Source: Pseudomonadota bacterium (GTDB taxonomy: Bacteria > Pseudomonadota > Gammaproteobacteria > Halothiobacillales > Halothiobacillaceae). Taken from it: 23,595 nt of DNA. Below, one piece after another: positions 1 through 7,004 of the stretch. The position numbers and the translations under genes were made by a program. The stretch lies in NCBI GenBank assembly GCA_021795795.1, contig JAJYPA010000075.1, forward strand, positions 1 to 23,595, given 5' to 3'. The stretch's first letter is position 1. Every line of letters begins with the position of its first letter. The notes beneath the pieces were generated by a model. It ran no database searches, was not told the origin of the DNA, and saw only the letters and a program-made list of their open reading frames with translations.

Positions 1-1
1 A

Positions 2-529
2 ATTATTCCGATTATAAACGGGTACTTTAGCGTATGGTTTAACGAAAATATCGATGCAATATTTGAAGTTCATGTAATAGAGCCATGTGTAGCATATCTA
101 ACTGAACTAATAGACAGTACAATCGATAACCCTAAATTAAACGATCAGAGCAAGACGGATGATGTGCTCGATACCTCTAAAATATCGCCGTATGACTATG
201 AAGAGCTTTGCGCAAATATATTAAACGAAAATGGTTGGATGGCCCAAGCCACAAAAAAGAGTGGTGACCAAGGCGCTGATGTATATGCTGAGAAAAACGG
301 AATTTCGGTTGTGCTCCAATGCAAGCTAACCAACTTGACCGTTGGCAACAAAGCTGTTCAGGAAATTATAAGCGGGCAGAAGTTCATGTCTGCCGACTTC
401 GCCGCTGTTGTTACGCCAGCAAAGTACACGCCCGGAGCGCAGGACATAGCACGAGCCGCAAAGGTGTTATTGCTGCATCATGAAGACCTGCCACATTTGG
501 AGTCTTTGTGCAAGAGAATACTATCGTAA
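2..529 (+). CDS. Mrr-like restriction endonuclease, 5' end outside window
   Basis: The C-terminal 120 or so residues match the Mrr_cat nuclease fold: a helix (PYDYEELCANIL), then GDQGADV, then a strand ending LQCK, giving the D...QxK variant of the PD-(D/E)xK active site (Asp39, Gln52 and Lys54 counted from the GTG at 164), and a late VVTPAKYTPGA segment typical of the family. Type IV Mrr enzymes cut modified DNA. The frame is open to the first base of the window and the only possible start inside is the GTG at 164, which has no good ribosome site, so the gene probably begins upstream with another N-terminal domain. It is clearly AT-richer than the minus-strand backbone, which suggests separate acquisition. 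The domain call is fairly sure; the specificity is unknown. Confidence 0.7.
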   Translation: MIPIINGYFSVWFNENIDAIFEVHVIEPCVAYLTELIDSTIDNPKLNDQSKTDDVLDTSKISPYDYEELCANILNENGWMAQATKKSGDQGADVYAEKNGISVVLQCKLTNLTVGNKAVQEIISGQKFMSADFAAVVTPAKYTPGAQDIARAAKVLLLHHEDLPHLESLCKRILS

Positions 530-548
530 CAATACATTGGAGCAGACC

Positions 549-1037
549 GTGATTAAGTTCTCTCTAGAAGGTGTTGATGGATTGTTGAATGTTCTTTCTG
601 AGCGATTAATAGAACTAAAGAATTGGCTCTACACAAAGATTAGTAATACTCATTACTATTTCTTCACCCAGCGCCCGCGCCGAAAGGAAATAAAAAATAA
701 AGCAAATAACCTCGAAGGACCGGAGCGCTGCGTTATGCAATGGATACTAGACTGGCCCGCTAAAACTGTTGGGGCGTCTATTAATGAAAAAGGGAACTGC
801 AACTTGCTACATTGTTTTGAATCGTTGGAGTCGAAAAAATTAATAATTCTTGACCACACAAAAAACGTAAATGGAACATGGATAAACATATCAGTATCTT
901 TTGAATTTCTAGAATCAAACCCAGAGACAGTCCAAAAGATAATACGTAAAGCGTTAGACAAGGGAAATTCTAGACTTAATGACTCCACAGATTGTCAGCA
1001 AGTGCTTGATAAACTCCAAAGATTAGCCTCTGGATAA
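549..1037 (+). CDS. hypothetical protein following the Mrr-like gene
   Basis: This is a soluble protein of about 162 residues that I do not recognise. I chose the GTG at 549 because TGGAG lies six bases before it and it avoids the 50-base overlap with the nuclease gene that the ATG at 480 would cause; TTG at 537 is an alternative. A basic stretch (QRPRRKE) is followed by a part that reads like a winged-helix layout: a helix CVMQWILDW, then a helix around NLLHCFESLESKKLI and a strand. SieB-type superinfection exclusion proteins have a similar soluble tail, but no membrane segment is visible here, so that resemblance is weak. It shares AT-rich composition and strand with the nuclease gene 19 bases upstream, so the two may be a two-gene defence unit. 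Confidence 0.6.
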   Translation: MIKFSLEGVDGLLNVLSERLIELKNWLYTKISNTHYYFFTQRPRRKEIKNKANNLEGPERCVMQWILDWPAKTVGASINEKGNCNLLHCFESLESKKLIILDHTKNVNGTWINISVSFEFLESNPETVQKIIRKALDKGNSRLNDSTDCQQVLDKLQRLASG

Positions 1038-1104
1038 AATTTCTAACACTAGACTGCCAGATAGAGCGGGTCAACAATGAGGTTTTACCGATAGGGAAAC
1101 CATC

Positions 1105-1287
1105 ATGGACTCAAAAACCACTGTTCACCATTGCGTTGTGTATGCTCTTGCTGCAACAATTTTCTGGGCGACAATAAGTTCCGGCCATCTTCCTCAGCAT
1201 ATTGAGGCGTTCAATGAAATTAACGCCCCTATTCCTTGTGCGACAATTTACGCGTCAGGTTCAGATTCAGTGACAGGTGATTTGTAG
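1105..1287 (+). CDS. possible small membrane or exported protein, doubtful
   Basis: A 60-codon ORF starts with ATG behind a weak AGGG sequence. Residues 9-26 (HCVVYALAATIFWATISS) could be a membrane segment or signal peptide; the rest has no recognisable feature. It lies at the right edge of the AT-rich segment, just before the composition changes. It could be chance. Confidence 0.3.
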   Translation: MDSKTTVHHCVVYALAATIFWATISSGHLPQHIEAFNEINAPIPCATIYASGSDSVTGDL

Positions 1288-1446
1288 CCTTATCCCCAAA
1301 ATCCACGGCCCTTGCCCAGACAACAAAGCCCCCACAAGGGCGTGTGGCCGTCTGGGTTGTGGTTGGCAAGCTGGCGCGTGCGCTGGCTGGTCGTTACGCA
1401 GTAACGGGCCGTCCACAAGGCGGTGGAGTTTGTGGGTAAGGCGGGG
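1288..1446. other. intergenic junction between AT-rich and GC-rich DNA
   Basis: No gene is visible. Base composition changes here from the AT-rich plus-strand block to the GC-rich plasmid backbone. The stretch contains a short inverted repeat (CCACAA/TTGTGG, minus strand) and a 15-base palindrome CGTTACGCAGTAACG at 1392-1406. There is no clear terminator with a T-run for either flanking gene. Confidence 0.5.
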
Positions 1447-1884
1447 TTACCCCCACTGTATGAACAGCGCCCCGATCGCGGCCGCGCTGCGCCCTTGACG
1501 GTGCAGATACCGCACGGCTTCGCAGATCTCTTGTTCGGTTGGTTCTTCGCGCTGGACGCCTAGTAGACGTGCCGCATATGCCCAGGACCAGCGCATGTCG
1601 TCTTGGCCCGCCTCCTGTAACCTCTGGCGGACGGCCTCCAGGCTGCGGACCGGCGCTCCGCTCTTGCCAGTCCATGTCAGACTCGCTGCGTGTTTCCATG
1701 TCTCCAGGTCGCCGGGTGAAAGGTCGGCTATCGGATCCGAGCGCTGCGCCGCAATGGCTTTGATGATCTCGGTTTGCGCCGGCGTGGCCCAGACGATGAC
1801 TTCATGCAGGCCTTCCACATGCCGCTTTTCACGGATCCGCGCGGCGGCCTGGCGCTTCTGCTCCTTGCGTTTTTCCGTGTCCAT
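1447..1884 (-). CDS. small protein with RHH/MazE-like N-terminus
   Basis: The 145-residue product has a strongly basic first 25 residues (KRKEQKRQAAARIREKR), then GLHEVIVWATPAQTEIIKAIA, the layout of short plasmid regulators and antitoxins in which a beta strand (EVxVW) precedes two helices of a ribbon-helix-helix fold. The C-terminal half, with an Arg-rich EAVRYLHRQGR helix, is unassigned. The ATG at 1884 is preferred over an earlier start at 1926 because AAGGGGG precedes it and because a perfect hairpin (GGGCGGC/GCCGCCC, 1905-1924) lies within the longer reading. It is the second gene of a unit with the DUF2958-like gene 47 bases upstream. DNA binding is inferred only. Confidence 0.65.
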   Translation of the reverse strand: MDTEKRKEQKRQAAARIREKRHVEGLHEVIVWATPAQTEIIKAIAAQRSDPIADLSPGDLETWKHAASLTWTGKSGAPVRSLEAVRQRLQEAGQDDMRWSWAYAARLLGVQREEPTEQEICEAVRYLHRQGRSAAAIGALFIQWG

Positions 1885-1904
1885 GATACCCCCTTCTTGG
1901 TGAA

Positions 1905-1924
1905 GGGCGGCTCGGTGGCCGCCC
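1905..1924 (-). promoter_or_regulatory. GC-rich stem-loop in the mRNA leader
   Basis: A perfect 7-bp inverted repeat with a 6-base loop lies between the DUF2958-like gene and the downstream RHH-like gene, 21 bases before the start codon. No T-run follows on the minus strand, so mRNA processing or translation control is more likely than termination. Confidence 0.5.
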
Positions 1925-1931
1925 ATGTGGT

Positions 1932-2339
1932 TTACGCTGCCGCCTTCTCCTTGATCTGGCGCAACGTGCGGGGTGTCCAGTGCATATCCAGTTCAGCGCC
2001 GGCACGGGTGATTTCCTTGATGCTGATATATCCCATTTCACACTCATAGCCGTCCACCATGCCGAACGCCTGGATCTGGCCCTTGCCGTCGCTGTCCACG
2101 TCCTTTTCGGTGATGTACCAATCCCAGCTACCGGTGAAGTAGTGCAGGATCGCCACGGCTTCCTTGCCCTGCCCGTCCGTTTCGTAGCTTTTCGGCATGG
2201 CCTCGATGATCTCCGCCATTTCCAGAATCTTGCCCTTGAAGAACTCCTTTTCTTCCCCCTTGCAGCCGTTCACCAATGCCCAGGTCTGCGCTGTGCCAAT
2301 GAAGGGTGCCAGTGTGTTGATTGCGGTCTTGATGTTCAT
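1932..2339 (-). CDS. DUF2958-like protein
   Basis: The 135-residue product carries the pattern known from DUF2958 proteins of plasmids and integrative elements: an aromatic WDWYITE segment, then a (F)GMVDGYECEMGYISIKEI segment and the closing LDMHWTPRTLRQI (residues about 70-130). The function of the family is unknown; it is a common plasmid accessory gene. The N-terminal 60 residues (FIGTAQTWALVNGCKGEEKEF) are not recognised. The start is supported by AAAGGAG eight bases before ATG. It heads its own unit with a canonical promoter at 2396-2423, unlike most neighbours, which use the AATTTGGCA element. Confidence 0.75.
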   Translation of the reverse strand: MNIKTAINTLAPFIGTAQTWALVNGCKGEEKEFFKGKILEMAEIIEAMPKSYETDGQGKEAVAILHYFTGSWDWYITEKDVDSDGKGQIQAFGMVDGYECEMGYISIKEITRAGAELDMHWTPRTLRQIKEKAAA

Positions 2340-2395
2340 GTCATGCTCCTTTCGTCTGCTGTGGGCTGGCCGGATTTGCTTGCCCCATGTGTTCT

Positions 2396-2423
2396 ATTAT
2401 ACAGACTACTAGTAGTCATGCAA
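2396..2423 (-). promoter_or_regulatory. sigma70-like promoter with palindromic operator in the spacer
   Basis: On the minus strand TTGCAT is followed after 16 bases by a perfect TATAAT. The spacer holds the 14-bp perfect palindrome GACTACTAGTAGTC (2404-2417), the classic position for a repressor that blocks RNA polymerase. It would drive the DUF2958-like and RHH-like genes. The AlpA-like protein encoded just upstream (2513-2773) or the RHH-like product is a candidate repressor; this is inference. Confidence 0.65.
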
Positions 2424-2512
2424 GCCTTTTTTGAAAGTTTTTGTCAGCCAATAAGACCAGCGAGAAGTGACGCGCGATTTGCTTGAAAATCACGCGACGC
2501 TGCCGCAATCCG

Positions 2513-2773
2513 TTACACCTTCTTGGGTCGTCCGCGCCCGCGCTTGGGTTGTGAAGCTTTGACCTTGGCAATCGCGACTTCCTGCGCCTTCGTGCCTGTC
2601 TGGCTCTTGTCATCCATCCACTGCTGGACTACCGATGGCCGCCAGCGATATGAATCGCTGACCCGTATGTACGGGGGCAAAAGGTGCGGCTTTTCCCTTG
2701 CCATGTTGATGATGCTGCGGTGTGCAAACCCCAGAATCTCCGCTAAATCCTCTGCCTTGAGTAGCTTTTCCAT
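2513..2773 (-). CDS. AlpA/excisionase-like HTH regulator
   Basis: The 86-residue product opens with LKAEDLAEILGFAHRSIINM, a MerR/AlpA-type helix-turn-helix, followed by LPPYIRVSDSYRWRPSVVQQWM, the usual wing and closing helix of prophage AlpA and excisionase-like proteins. The tail is basic and ends in GRGRP, an AT-hook-like sequence. ATG at 2773 is chosen over 2779 because AAGGA then stands seven bases away. It has its own AATTTGGCA element 48 bases upstream. A paralogue with the same order of parts, including an RGRVGRPR tail, lies at the right end of the window (23073 onward). The target is unknown; the operator at 2404-2417 is 95 bases downstream of its stop. Confidence 0.75.
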   Translation of the reverse strand: MEKLLKAEDLAEILGFAHRSIINMAREKPHLLPPYIRVSDSYRWRPSVVQQWMDDKSQTGTKAQEVAIAKVKASQPKRGRGRPKKV

Positions 2774-2798
2774 GGTCATTTCCTTTACGTTTGGTTCC

Positions 2799-2821
2799 TA
2801 CCTATCAGGCTTTGCCAAATT
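2799..2821 (-). promoter_or_regulatory. AATTTGGCA promoter-like element, copy 1
   Basis: Minus strand: exact AATTTGGCA, six bases, then GATAGGTA. It lies 48 bases before the ATG of the AlpA-like gene. It is one of 13 dispersed copies described in the findings. Confidence 0.75.
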
Positions 2822-2903
2822 GTTGATTCTGTTGATGCGGGGTTATGCATAGAGTTGGCCTGTGGTAACGGAATCAGGCACTTGGAAAGTGGGGTCCAGA
2901 CGC

Positions 2904-2928
2904 AAAAAAGCCCCTCATGAAGAGGGGC
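2904..2928 (-). terminator. intrinsic terminator after the outer-membrane protein gene
   Basis: Minus strand stem GCCCCTC/GAGGGGC with a 5-base loop, followed by six T. It lies 25 bases beyond the stop of the gene at 2953-3597. Confidence 0.9.
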
Positions 2929-2952
2929 AATATGCCGCTGGTAAAGCCTTGT

Positions 2953-3597
2953 TTAGAAGTGATAGGCCAAGCCGGCGCCGTAGTTCATCAGGGACGCGCC
3001 GGGCAGGTGGAGATAGGACACATTGATGTTGGCCGTCACATGCCCGGCAATCTTAAAACCAGCGCGCGCTGTGCCCTTGTAAACCGCGCCACCGTTGCCA
3101 TTCTGCGCCATCAAGGTGTGTCCGAAACCGCCGCCGATCTCCAGGCCAACACGGCTGCCCAGGGGGATATCCATGTTCGCTCCGGCTAATCCGTAGAGGT
3201 CCTGGATGCTGGCACCCTGGGTGTAGGAATACGGGGTCTGGTAGGAGTAGGAATACCCGAAGCTACTTTGGGTGATGGTGTTGTACCCCGTTTTCTGCTG
3301 GTTGTAATTCAGGTTGAGAAAGCCAGCACTGAGGTAAGGCTCAAAGCTGACAGAGCCGTGGGTCTGGATGATTTTTCCCAGAGACGCATCCATCTGGTAA
3401 TAACCGCGGGCAAAGGTGGCAGAGCCAGACGCCACCACATCGCGGTGATACAGATTGCCTGCCGTCAGAGTGACCCCCGGACGTCCGGCATGGCCAGATA
3501 AGCCAATGTCAGAATAGCCAAGGCCTACAACCGGGCCAGCCATGGCAACACAAGGGAAGGCGGCGAGTACTGCAACTGCTATGATCTGCTTTTTCAT
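2953..3597 (-). CDS. outer-membrane beta-barrel protein
   Basis: The 214-residue product starts MKKQIIAVAVLAAFPCVAMA, a signal peptide with a likely cut after AMA at residue 20. The mature part alternates short amphipathic stretches (VGLGYSDIGLSG, VSFEPYLSAGFLNLNY, VGLEIGGGFGHTLM, ARAGFKIAGHVTANINVSYL) and ends in Tyr-His-Phe, the C-terminal aromatic signature recognised by the BAM machinery. The size fits an eight-stranded barrel of the Ail/OmpW/opacity type. A Tyr/Ser/Gln-rich part (about residues 105-135) may be an extracellular loop. The ATG at 3597 has CAGGAGT in front and an AATTTGGCA element 52 bases upstream, so the longer reading from 3747 is rejected. A role in mating contact or surface exclusion is possible but not shown. 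Confidence 0.75.
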   Translation of the reverse strand: MKKQIIAVAVLAAFPCVAMAGPVVGLGYSDIGLSGHAGRPGVTLTAGNLYHRDVVASGSATFARGYYQMDASLGKIIQTHGSVSFEPYLSAGFLNLNYNQQKTGYNTITQSSFGYSYSYQTPYSYTQGASIQDLYGLAGANMDIPLGSRVGLEIGGGFGHTLMAQNGNGGAVYKGTARAGFKIAGHVTANINVSYLHLPGASLMNYGAGLAYHF

Positions 3598-3626
3598 GGT
3601 AATACTCCTGTCTGTTGGTTGAACTT

Positions 3627-3649
3627 CATCTATGGAGCACTGCCAAATT
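3627..3649 (-). promoter_or_regulatory. AATTTGGCA promoter-like element, copy 2
   Basis: Minus strand: AATTTGGCA, six bases, then CATAGATG. It is 52 bases before the outer-membrane protein ATG. Confidence 0.8.
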
Positions 3650-3666
3650 AAAAATTTTCCGGCGTG

Positions 3667-3687
3667 AAAAGCCCCTTGGAAGGGGCT
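3667..3687 (-). terminator. second intrinsic terminator of the three-gene unit
   Basis: Minus strand AGCCCCTT/AAGGGGCT stem followed by TTTT, placed just behind the stronger terminator at 3698-3722. Together they form a double stop before the next promoter element. Confidence 0.65.
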
Positions 3688-3697
3688 CTCAAGGCAC

Positions 3698-3722
3698 AAA
3701 AAAACCCGGCGCAACGGCCGGG
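3698..3722 (-). terminator. intrinsic terminator after the three-gene unit
   Basis: Minus strand stem CCCGGC/GCCGGG with a 6-base loop, followed by seven T, 20 bases after the stop of the gene at 3744-3980. Confidence 0.9.
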
Positions 3723-3743
3723 GTGGGTGTGGTTTCGTGATGC

Positions 3744-3980
3744 TCACGCTTTGGGGTCTTCTTCGCTCCAGGTGCGCTGCCAGGTGTCAGGCACCTGGAT
3801 CACCATGATATCCTCCCCGTCTTCATTCACTTCATCCCTGGTACAATCCAGGCTTGCCAGGACTTCATCAAGCGTCTCAGAATCAATAAGATGGCCGCAT
3901 TCTGCGATCGCGTCTTCCCTGGTCATCTGCCCTTCTCTAATGCTTCTTGCCAGCATGTAAGTCATTCCCAATGTATTCAT
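3744..3980 (-). CDS. hypothetical acidic protein, 78 aa
   Basis: This is a small acidic soluble protein (MTREDAIAECGHLIDSET near residue 20; DEVNEDGEDIMVIQVPD near 50) that I do not recognise. Its start has AAGGAG eight bases upstream, and the site follows directly on the stop of the preceding gene (10 bases apart). It is the last gene of a three-gene unit closed by a double terminator. Confidence 0.7.
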   Translation of the reverse strand: MNTLGMTYMLARSIREGQMTREDAIAECGHLIDSETLDEVLASLDCTRDEVNEDGEDIMVIQVPDTWQRTWSEEDPKA

Positions 3981-3990
3981 GTCAGTCTCC

Positions 3991-4266
3991 TTATTGGACA
4001 GTTTTGGGGGTGTTGTGGTGATACTGGACGCGTTTTGTGATGCGCGTCGCCATCATTGCCTGCATGGCCTGCCTGGCAAAACTGAAATTGAGCATCTGCT
4101 CATCAATTTCACCCAGCAAGTCATCCAACTGCTCAAACTCAAGCTGCAGGCGCTCCATGCCTGCCGCCCGGTCTTCTTCGATCGCCACGGCGATCATTGC
4201 GGTCTGATAGCTTAGATCCATCAATAGCTTAATCACGTCTTTGTCTTTATCTCCTGAGTCTTTCAC
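3991..4266 (-). CDS. hypothetical coiled-coil protein, 91 aa
   Basis: The start is GTG, overlapping the TGA of the upstream gene as GTGA, which indicates translational coupling. The middle of the protein (residues about 28-70, AIEEDRAAGMERLQLEFEQL onward) is a long, leucine- and acid-rich amphipathic helix typical of a short coiled coil. The C-terminus is basic. I recognise no family. It is probably made together with the 61-residue membrane protein just upstream and may bind its cytoplasmic side; that is inference from gene order. Confidence 0.65.
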   Translation of the reverse strand: MKDSGDKDKDVIKLLMDLSYQTAMIAVAIEEDRAAGMERLQLEFEQLDDLLGEIDEQMLNFSFARQAMQAMMATRITKRVQYHHNTPKTVQ

Positions 4267-4448
4267 TGGGTGCCTCCTGCTTTTGCTGCCGCCTTCTGGG
4301 CCACCTGGTGAGCTATGCGCTCATATGCTGACACCTGGGTGACAATTTCCACCACTAAAATGCCACCGCCGCCGATGATGGCCGCGATCAGCAGCCATTT
4401 CAGGGCTGATCTCATGGATTGGAACACTTCTTTAATGAACGCTTTCAT
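4263..4448 (-). CDS. small single-pass membrane protein, 61 aa
   Basis: Residues 17-35 (LKWLLIAAIIGGGGILVVE) form one clear hydrophobic segment, with basic residues before it and a charged helix after it. GGAGT precedes the ATG and an AATTTGGCA element stands 56 bases upstream, so this is the first gene of the 4448-to-3744 unit. No family is recognised. Confidence 0.7.
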   Translation of the reverse strand: MKAFIKEVFQSMRSALKWLLIAAIIGGGGILVVEIVTQVSAYERIAHQVAQKAAAKAGGTQ

Positions 4449-4481
4449 GGCTTAAACTCCTGTCTCCTGTGGTTAATCTCT

Positions 4482-4504
4482 CATTAATGTGGTGCTGCCA
4501 AATT
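4482..4504 (-). promoter_or_regulatory. AATTTGGCA promoter-like element, copy 3
   Basis: Minus strand: AATTTGGCA, six bases, then CATTAATG. The first A is also the last base of the topoisomerase stop codon (TGA). It is 56 bases before the ATG of the 61-residue membrane protein. Confidence 0.75.
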
Positions 4505-6516
4505 CACTTCTTTGGCATGGCTTTCCACTTTTCCCCAAGGGCATCGGCATCCTCTTTGTCAGGCCACCAGGCGCCGCTGCATTTCTGGCAACGGTAATAA
4601 GGTTTGCCGCTCTTGGTGCTGAATTTGCCAGTGGGTTGCTTGCATTTCTTGCACTGCGGGCCTTCGGCTTCAGGTGTCGCCTTTGGGCGGTCGGCAAAGG
4701 GTGCGCCGGGGCGCCCATCGGCGTCTTGGAGCAATCCATGGCCATCTTTGATGGAGCATGCCCAGAAAAAAGATCCGGGTTTGTTCCGGCTTTCCAGGCG
4801 CTTCACCTGCCCGGTGCAGCCTTCGACCGGGCAAGGTTCCGTTACCGGTACCGCACCGGCGGGCATAGCTTGCAGGCCGGTTTGCAGCGAGTCCCACACC
4901 CTTTGCATCGTCACCCTTGGCTGCGCTTGGCCTTGGGTGATCTGGTCCAGGGAGTCCTCGATCTCCCGCGTCCAGTCCAGATCCGCGAAGTCAAAACGGC
5001 CAGCCAAGGCGGTGATTACGGACTCGCCAAGGGGTGTTGGGTAGAGGGCCGGGGCCTTACCCTTCTGCTCCATATAGGTGCGGGAGAACAACACCTTTAT
5101 GATGGATGCGTAGGTGCTGGGGCGGCCTACCCCATGATCTTCCAGCGCCTTTATCAGAGTCGCCTCCGTGTATCGTGCCGGGGCCTTGGTGGTCTTTGAA
5201 AGGACTTCCCCGCGCTCGGGTTGTACGGTTGCGCCGCTTTGCAGCACTGGCACGGGGTTTGCGGCTTCCTTGGGCTGATCGTCATCGTCCTCTGACTCTA
5301 TATATAATGTACGCCAGCCCGGATCCGCCATGACTGATCCCGTGGCCTTGAATACGATGGGGTGGCCTTGGAACTCGCCGCCATCCAGCACACAAGATGT
5401 TTGCTGGTACACGGCATCAGGCATCTGACTGGCAAGCGCCCTTTTCAGTATCAGAGAGTAAAGGGCTTGCTGTACGGCGTCGGATCCGGCTTCACTTGCC
5501 ATGGGATCCGTTGGCCTGATGGCTTCATGGGCTTCCTGACTGCCTTCCTTCACCTTCCAGCGCCGGGGCGTCTCAATGACGGGAAGGCCTGCGGCTGCCA
5601 GCGCGTTACGCAGTAACGTCTCGCCTTCCTGACTCAAGTTCGGGGAATCAGTCCTGTGGTAAGTGATGGCGCCGACTTCAAAAAGAGCCTGCGCGGCTTT
5701 CATGATGGCCTCTGTGCCGACTTTCAGCGCACGGGATCCGTCCTGCTGCAAAGTTGACGTGGTGAAAGGCGGCTGTGGTCCTTTCTTGGTGGGTTTGGAC
5801 TCGGCTTGGGTGACGGTCAGAGGTAGGGTGTGCAGGGTGGATGCCAGCGCATCAGCAAAGCCTTTGTCCTGGAAATACTCGCCTTCTTGGGTGCCATCCA
5901 CCCATGCAGCACGCCAGCCGCCGGGCATGTGGGCCATGATCTGAAAGAACGCGGTGGGTTTGAATGCGCGGATCGCCTGCTCGCGCTCCACAATTATCCG
6001 GAGCGCGGGCGTCTGGACGCGGCCTGCCGATGCCTTGGATCCCACTACATTACTCAAGGGGCCGGAACACTCCCAGCCAACCATGCGATCCAGCCCGCGC
6101 CGAACCTCTTGAGCTGCTACAAGGCGCATATCCATGGAGCGCGGATTCTGTATAGCCTTGAGCACCGCGCTTTCTGTGACTTCCTGGTAGGTGACGCGCT
6201 TTGCGTCCGTTGGGCGGATCCCTAGCACTTGACAGAGATGCCAGGCAATGGCTTCACCCTCTCTGTCTGGATCCGTAGCCAGGAAAACGGCATCAGCCTT
6301 GCTGGCGGCGGCTTTCAAACCTGCCACTGTGTCCTTCTTATCGTCGGATATTGAGTAGTTCATCTTAAAATCCGGGGGCCGGACATAGCTTTTGTCGCCG
6401 GATTTTTCCAGGTCCCTGATGTGCCCAATGGACGCTTTAACAATCCAGTCACTATCCAGAAAGTGCTGGATGTGCTTGGCTTTGGTGGGTGATTCGACTA
6501 TCAAAAGTTTCGTCAT
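4504..6516 (-). CDS. topA: plasmid-encoded type IA DNA topoisomerase I
   Basis: The 670-residue enzyme relaxes negative supercoils through a 5'-phosphotyrosine. The TOPRIM domain opens with LLIVESPTKAKH (Glu9) and has TDPDREGE at 81-88 for metal binding. SAGRVQTPALRII (163-175) is the conserved domain IV signature. The active Tyr286 lies in ITYHRTDSPNLS. The C-terminus carries two cysteine sets (CPVEGC...C and CKKC...CQKC) for zinc ribbons. E. coli TopA has 865 residues, so this is a short form with fewer zinc modules. The ATG at 6516 is preferred over 6660 because the family N-terminus starts there, GGGAG precedes it, and it overlaps the upstream stop as ATGA. It sits behind a VirB1-like gene, which suggests a role in plasmid replication or conjugation like other plasmid type IA enzymes. 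Confidence 0.93.
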   Translation of the reverse strand: MTKLLIVESPTKAKHIQHFLDSDWIVKASIGHIRDLEKSGDKSYVRPPDFKMNYSISDDKKDTVAGLKAAASKADAVFLATDPDREGEAIAWHLCQVLGIRPTDAKRVTYQEVTESAVLKAIQNPRSMDMRLVAAQEVRRGLDRMVGWECSGPLSNVVGSKASAGRVQTPALRIIVEREQAIRAFKPTAFFQIMAHMPGGWRAAWVDGTQEGEYFQDKGFADALASTLHTLPLTVTQAESKPTKKGPQPPFTTSTLQQDGSRALKVGTEAIMKAAQALFEVGAITYHRTDSPNLSQEGETLLRNALAAAGLPVIETPRRWKVKEGSQEAHEAIRPTDPMASEAGSDAVQQALYSLILKRALASQMPDAVYQQTSCVLDGGEFQGHPIVFKATGSVMADPGWRTLYIESEDDDDQPKEAANPVPVLQSGATVQPERGEVLSKTTKAPARYTEATLIKALEDHGVGRPSTYASIIKVLFSRTYMEQKGKAPALYPTPLGESVITALAGRFDFADLDWTREIEDSLDQITQGQAQPRVTMQRVWDSLQTGLQAMPAGAVPVTEPCPVEGCTGQVKRLESRNKPGSFFWACSIKDGHGLLQDADGRPGAPFADRPKATPEAEGPQCKKCKQPTGKFSTKSGKPYYRCQKCSGAWWPDKEDADALGEKWKAMPKK

Positions 6517-7004
6517 GACTTGCTCCCTGTATATCTCTGCGAAAAATAATCTACGGTGCTCACATATGCGCCGCCACCATTTCCAAGGCTTAAGTGCCCT
6601 GTCGTATATGCCGCCACTGCCAAATTCTGAGCCTGCGCTCCACGGTAACCCCGTCCCCATGCCCAGCCTTGGTTTTCACTCAATAGATGTGCGGCAAAAT
6701 TCGCGGCATAGCAGGCATTTAAGGCATCCAAATTCGTGATTTTCCAGCCCTGGAAATTGCTGCTTTTCAGGCCAAAAGCGCCGATGGCCACGTTATGCCC
6801 TTGTCTTTCCAGTCTGTGGATGATTGCCAGCGCTTTGCCTGGATTGCTTGGCCGGTACACTCGCAGCGTGGATGTATCCACCAGTTGCAGAGGGTCGCCC
6901 GTGCCTGCCGTTTCGGTCTCGGCTATGCCGTAAAGCGTCCTTCTAGCCGCTTTTGGAGCGCATTTTATATAGGCGCTGGGTGGTTCAGTCTGGTAGTGCA
7001 TCAT
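6513..7004 (-). CDS. VirB1-like lytic transglycosylase
   Basis: The 163-residue product follows the VirB1 layout: TLYGIAETET at 23-32, where Glu29 or Glu31 would be the catalytic acid, then DPLQL, a helix SNPGKALAIIHRLERQG, then HNVAIGAFGLKSSNF, corresponding to the GLMQIN block of the SLT fold, and LDALNACYAANFAAHLL, corresponding to the DPC.N..AGA.IL block. These proteins open the peptidoglycan for the type IV secretion channel. Unlike typical VirB1 it has no evident signal peptide (start MMHYQTEPP). The start has AAGGAG seven bases ahead; the stop overlaps topA as ATGA. An AATTTGGCA element is embedded in its 3' part at 6604-6626. The Glu assignment is uncertain. Confidence 0.65.
   Translation of the reverse strand: MMHYQTEPPSAYIKCAPKAARRTLYGIAETETAGTGDPLQLVDTSTLRVYRPSNPGKALAIIHRLERQGHNVAIGAFGLKSSNFQGWKITNLDALNACYAANFAAHLLSENQGWAWGRGYRGAQAQNLAVAAYTTGHLSLGNGGGAYVSTVDYFSQRYTGSKS
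6604..6626 (-). promoter_or_regulatory. AATTTGGCA promoter-like element, copy 4, inside a CDS
   Basis: Minus strand: exact AATTTGGCA, six bases, then GCATATAC, the least typical 3' half of the set. It lies within the VirB1-like coding sequence, 110 bases before the topA ATG, so it could give topA its own transcript. Confidence 0.5.

Noticed and set aside
4489..5199. A 236-codon plus-strand frame opposite topA.
   Set aside because: It is antisense to an intact topoisomerase and has no recognisable domain.
1392..5618. The 15-base palindrome CGTTACGCAGTAACG occurs at 1392-1406 and again at 5604-5618, as a possible recombination or partition site.
   Set aside because: The second copy encodes a normal part of topoisomerase (ETLLRNALA) and there is no similarity outside the 15 bases, so chance is adequate.
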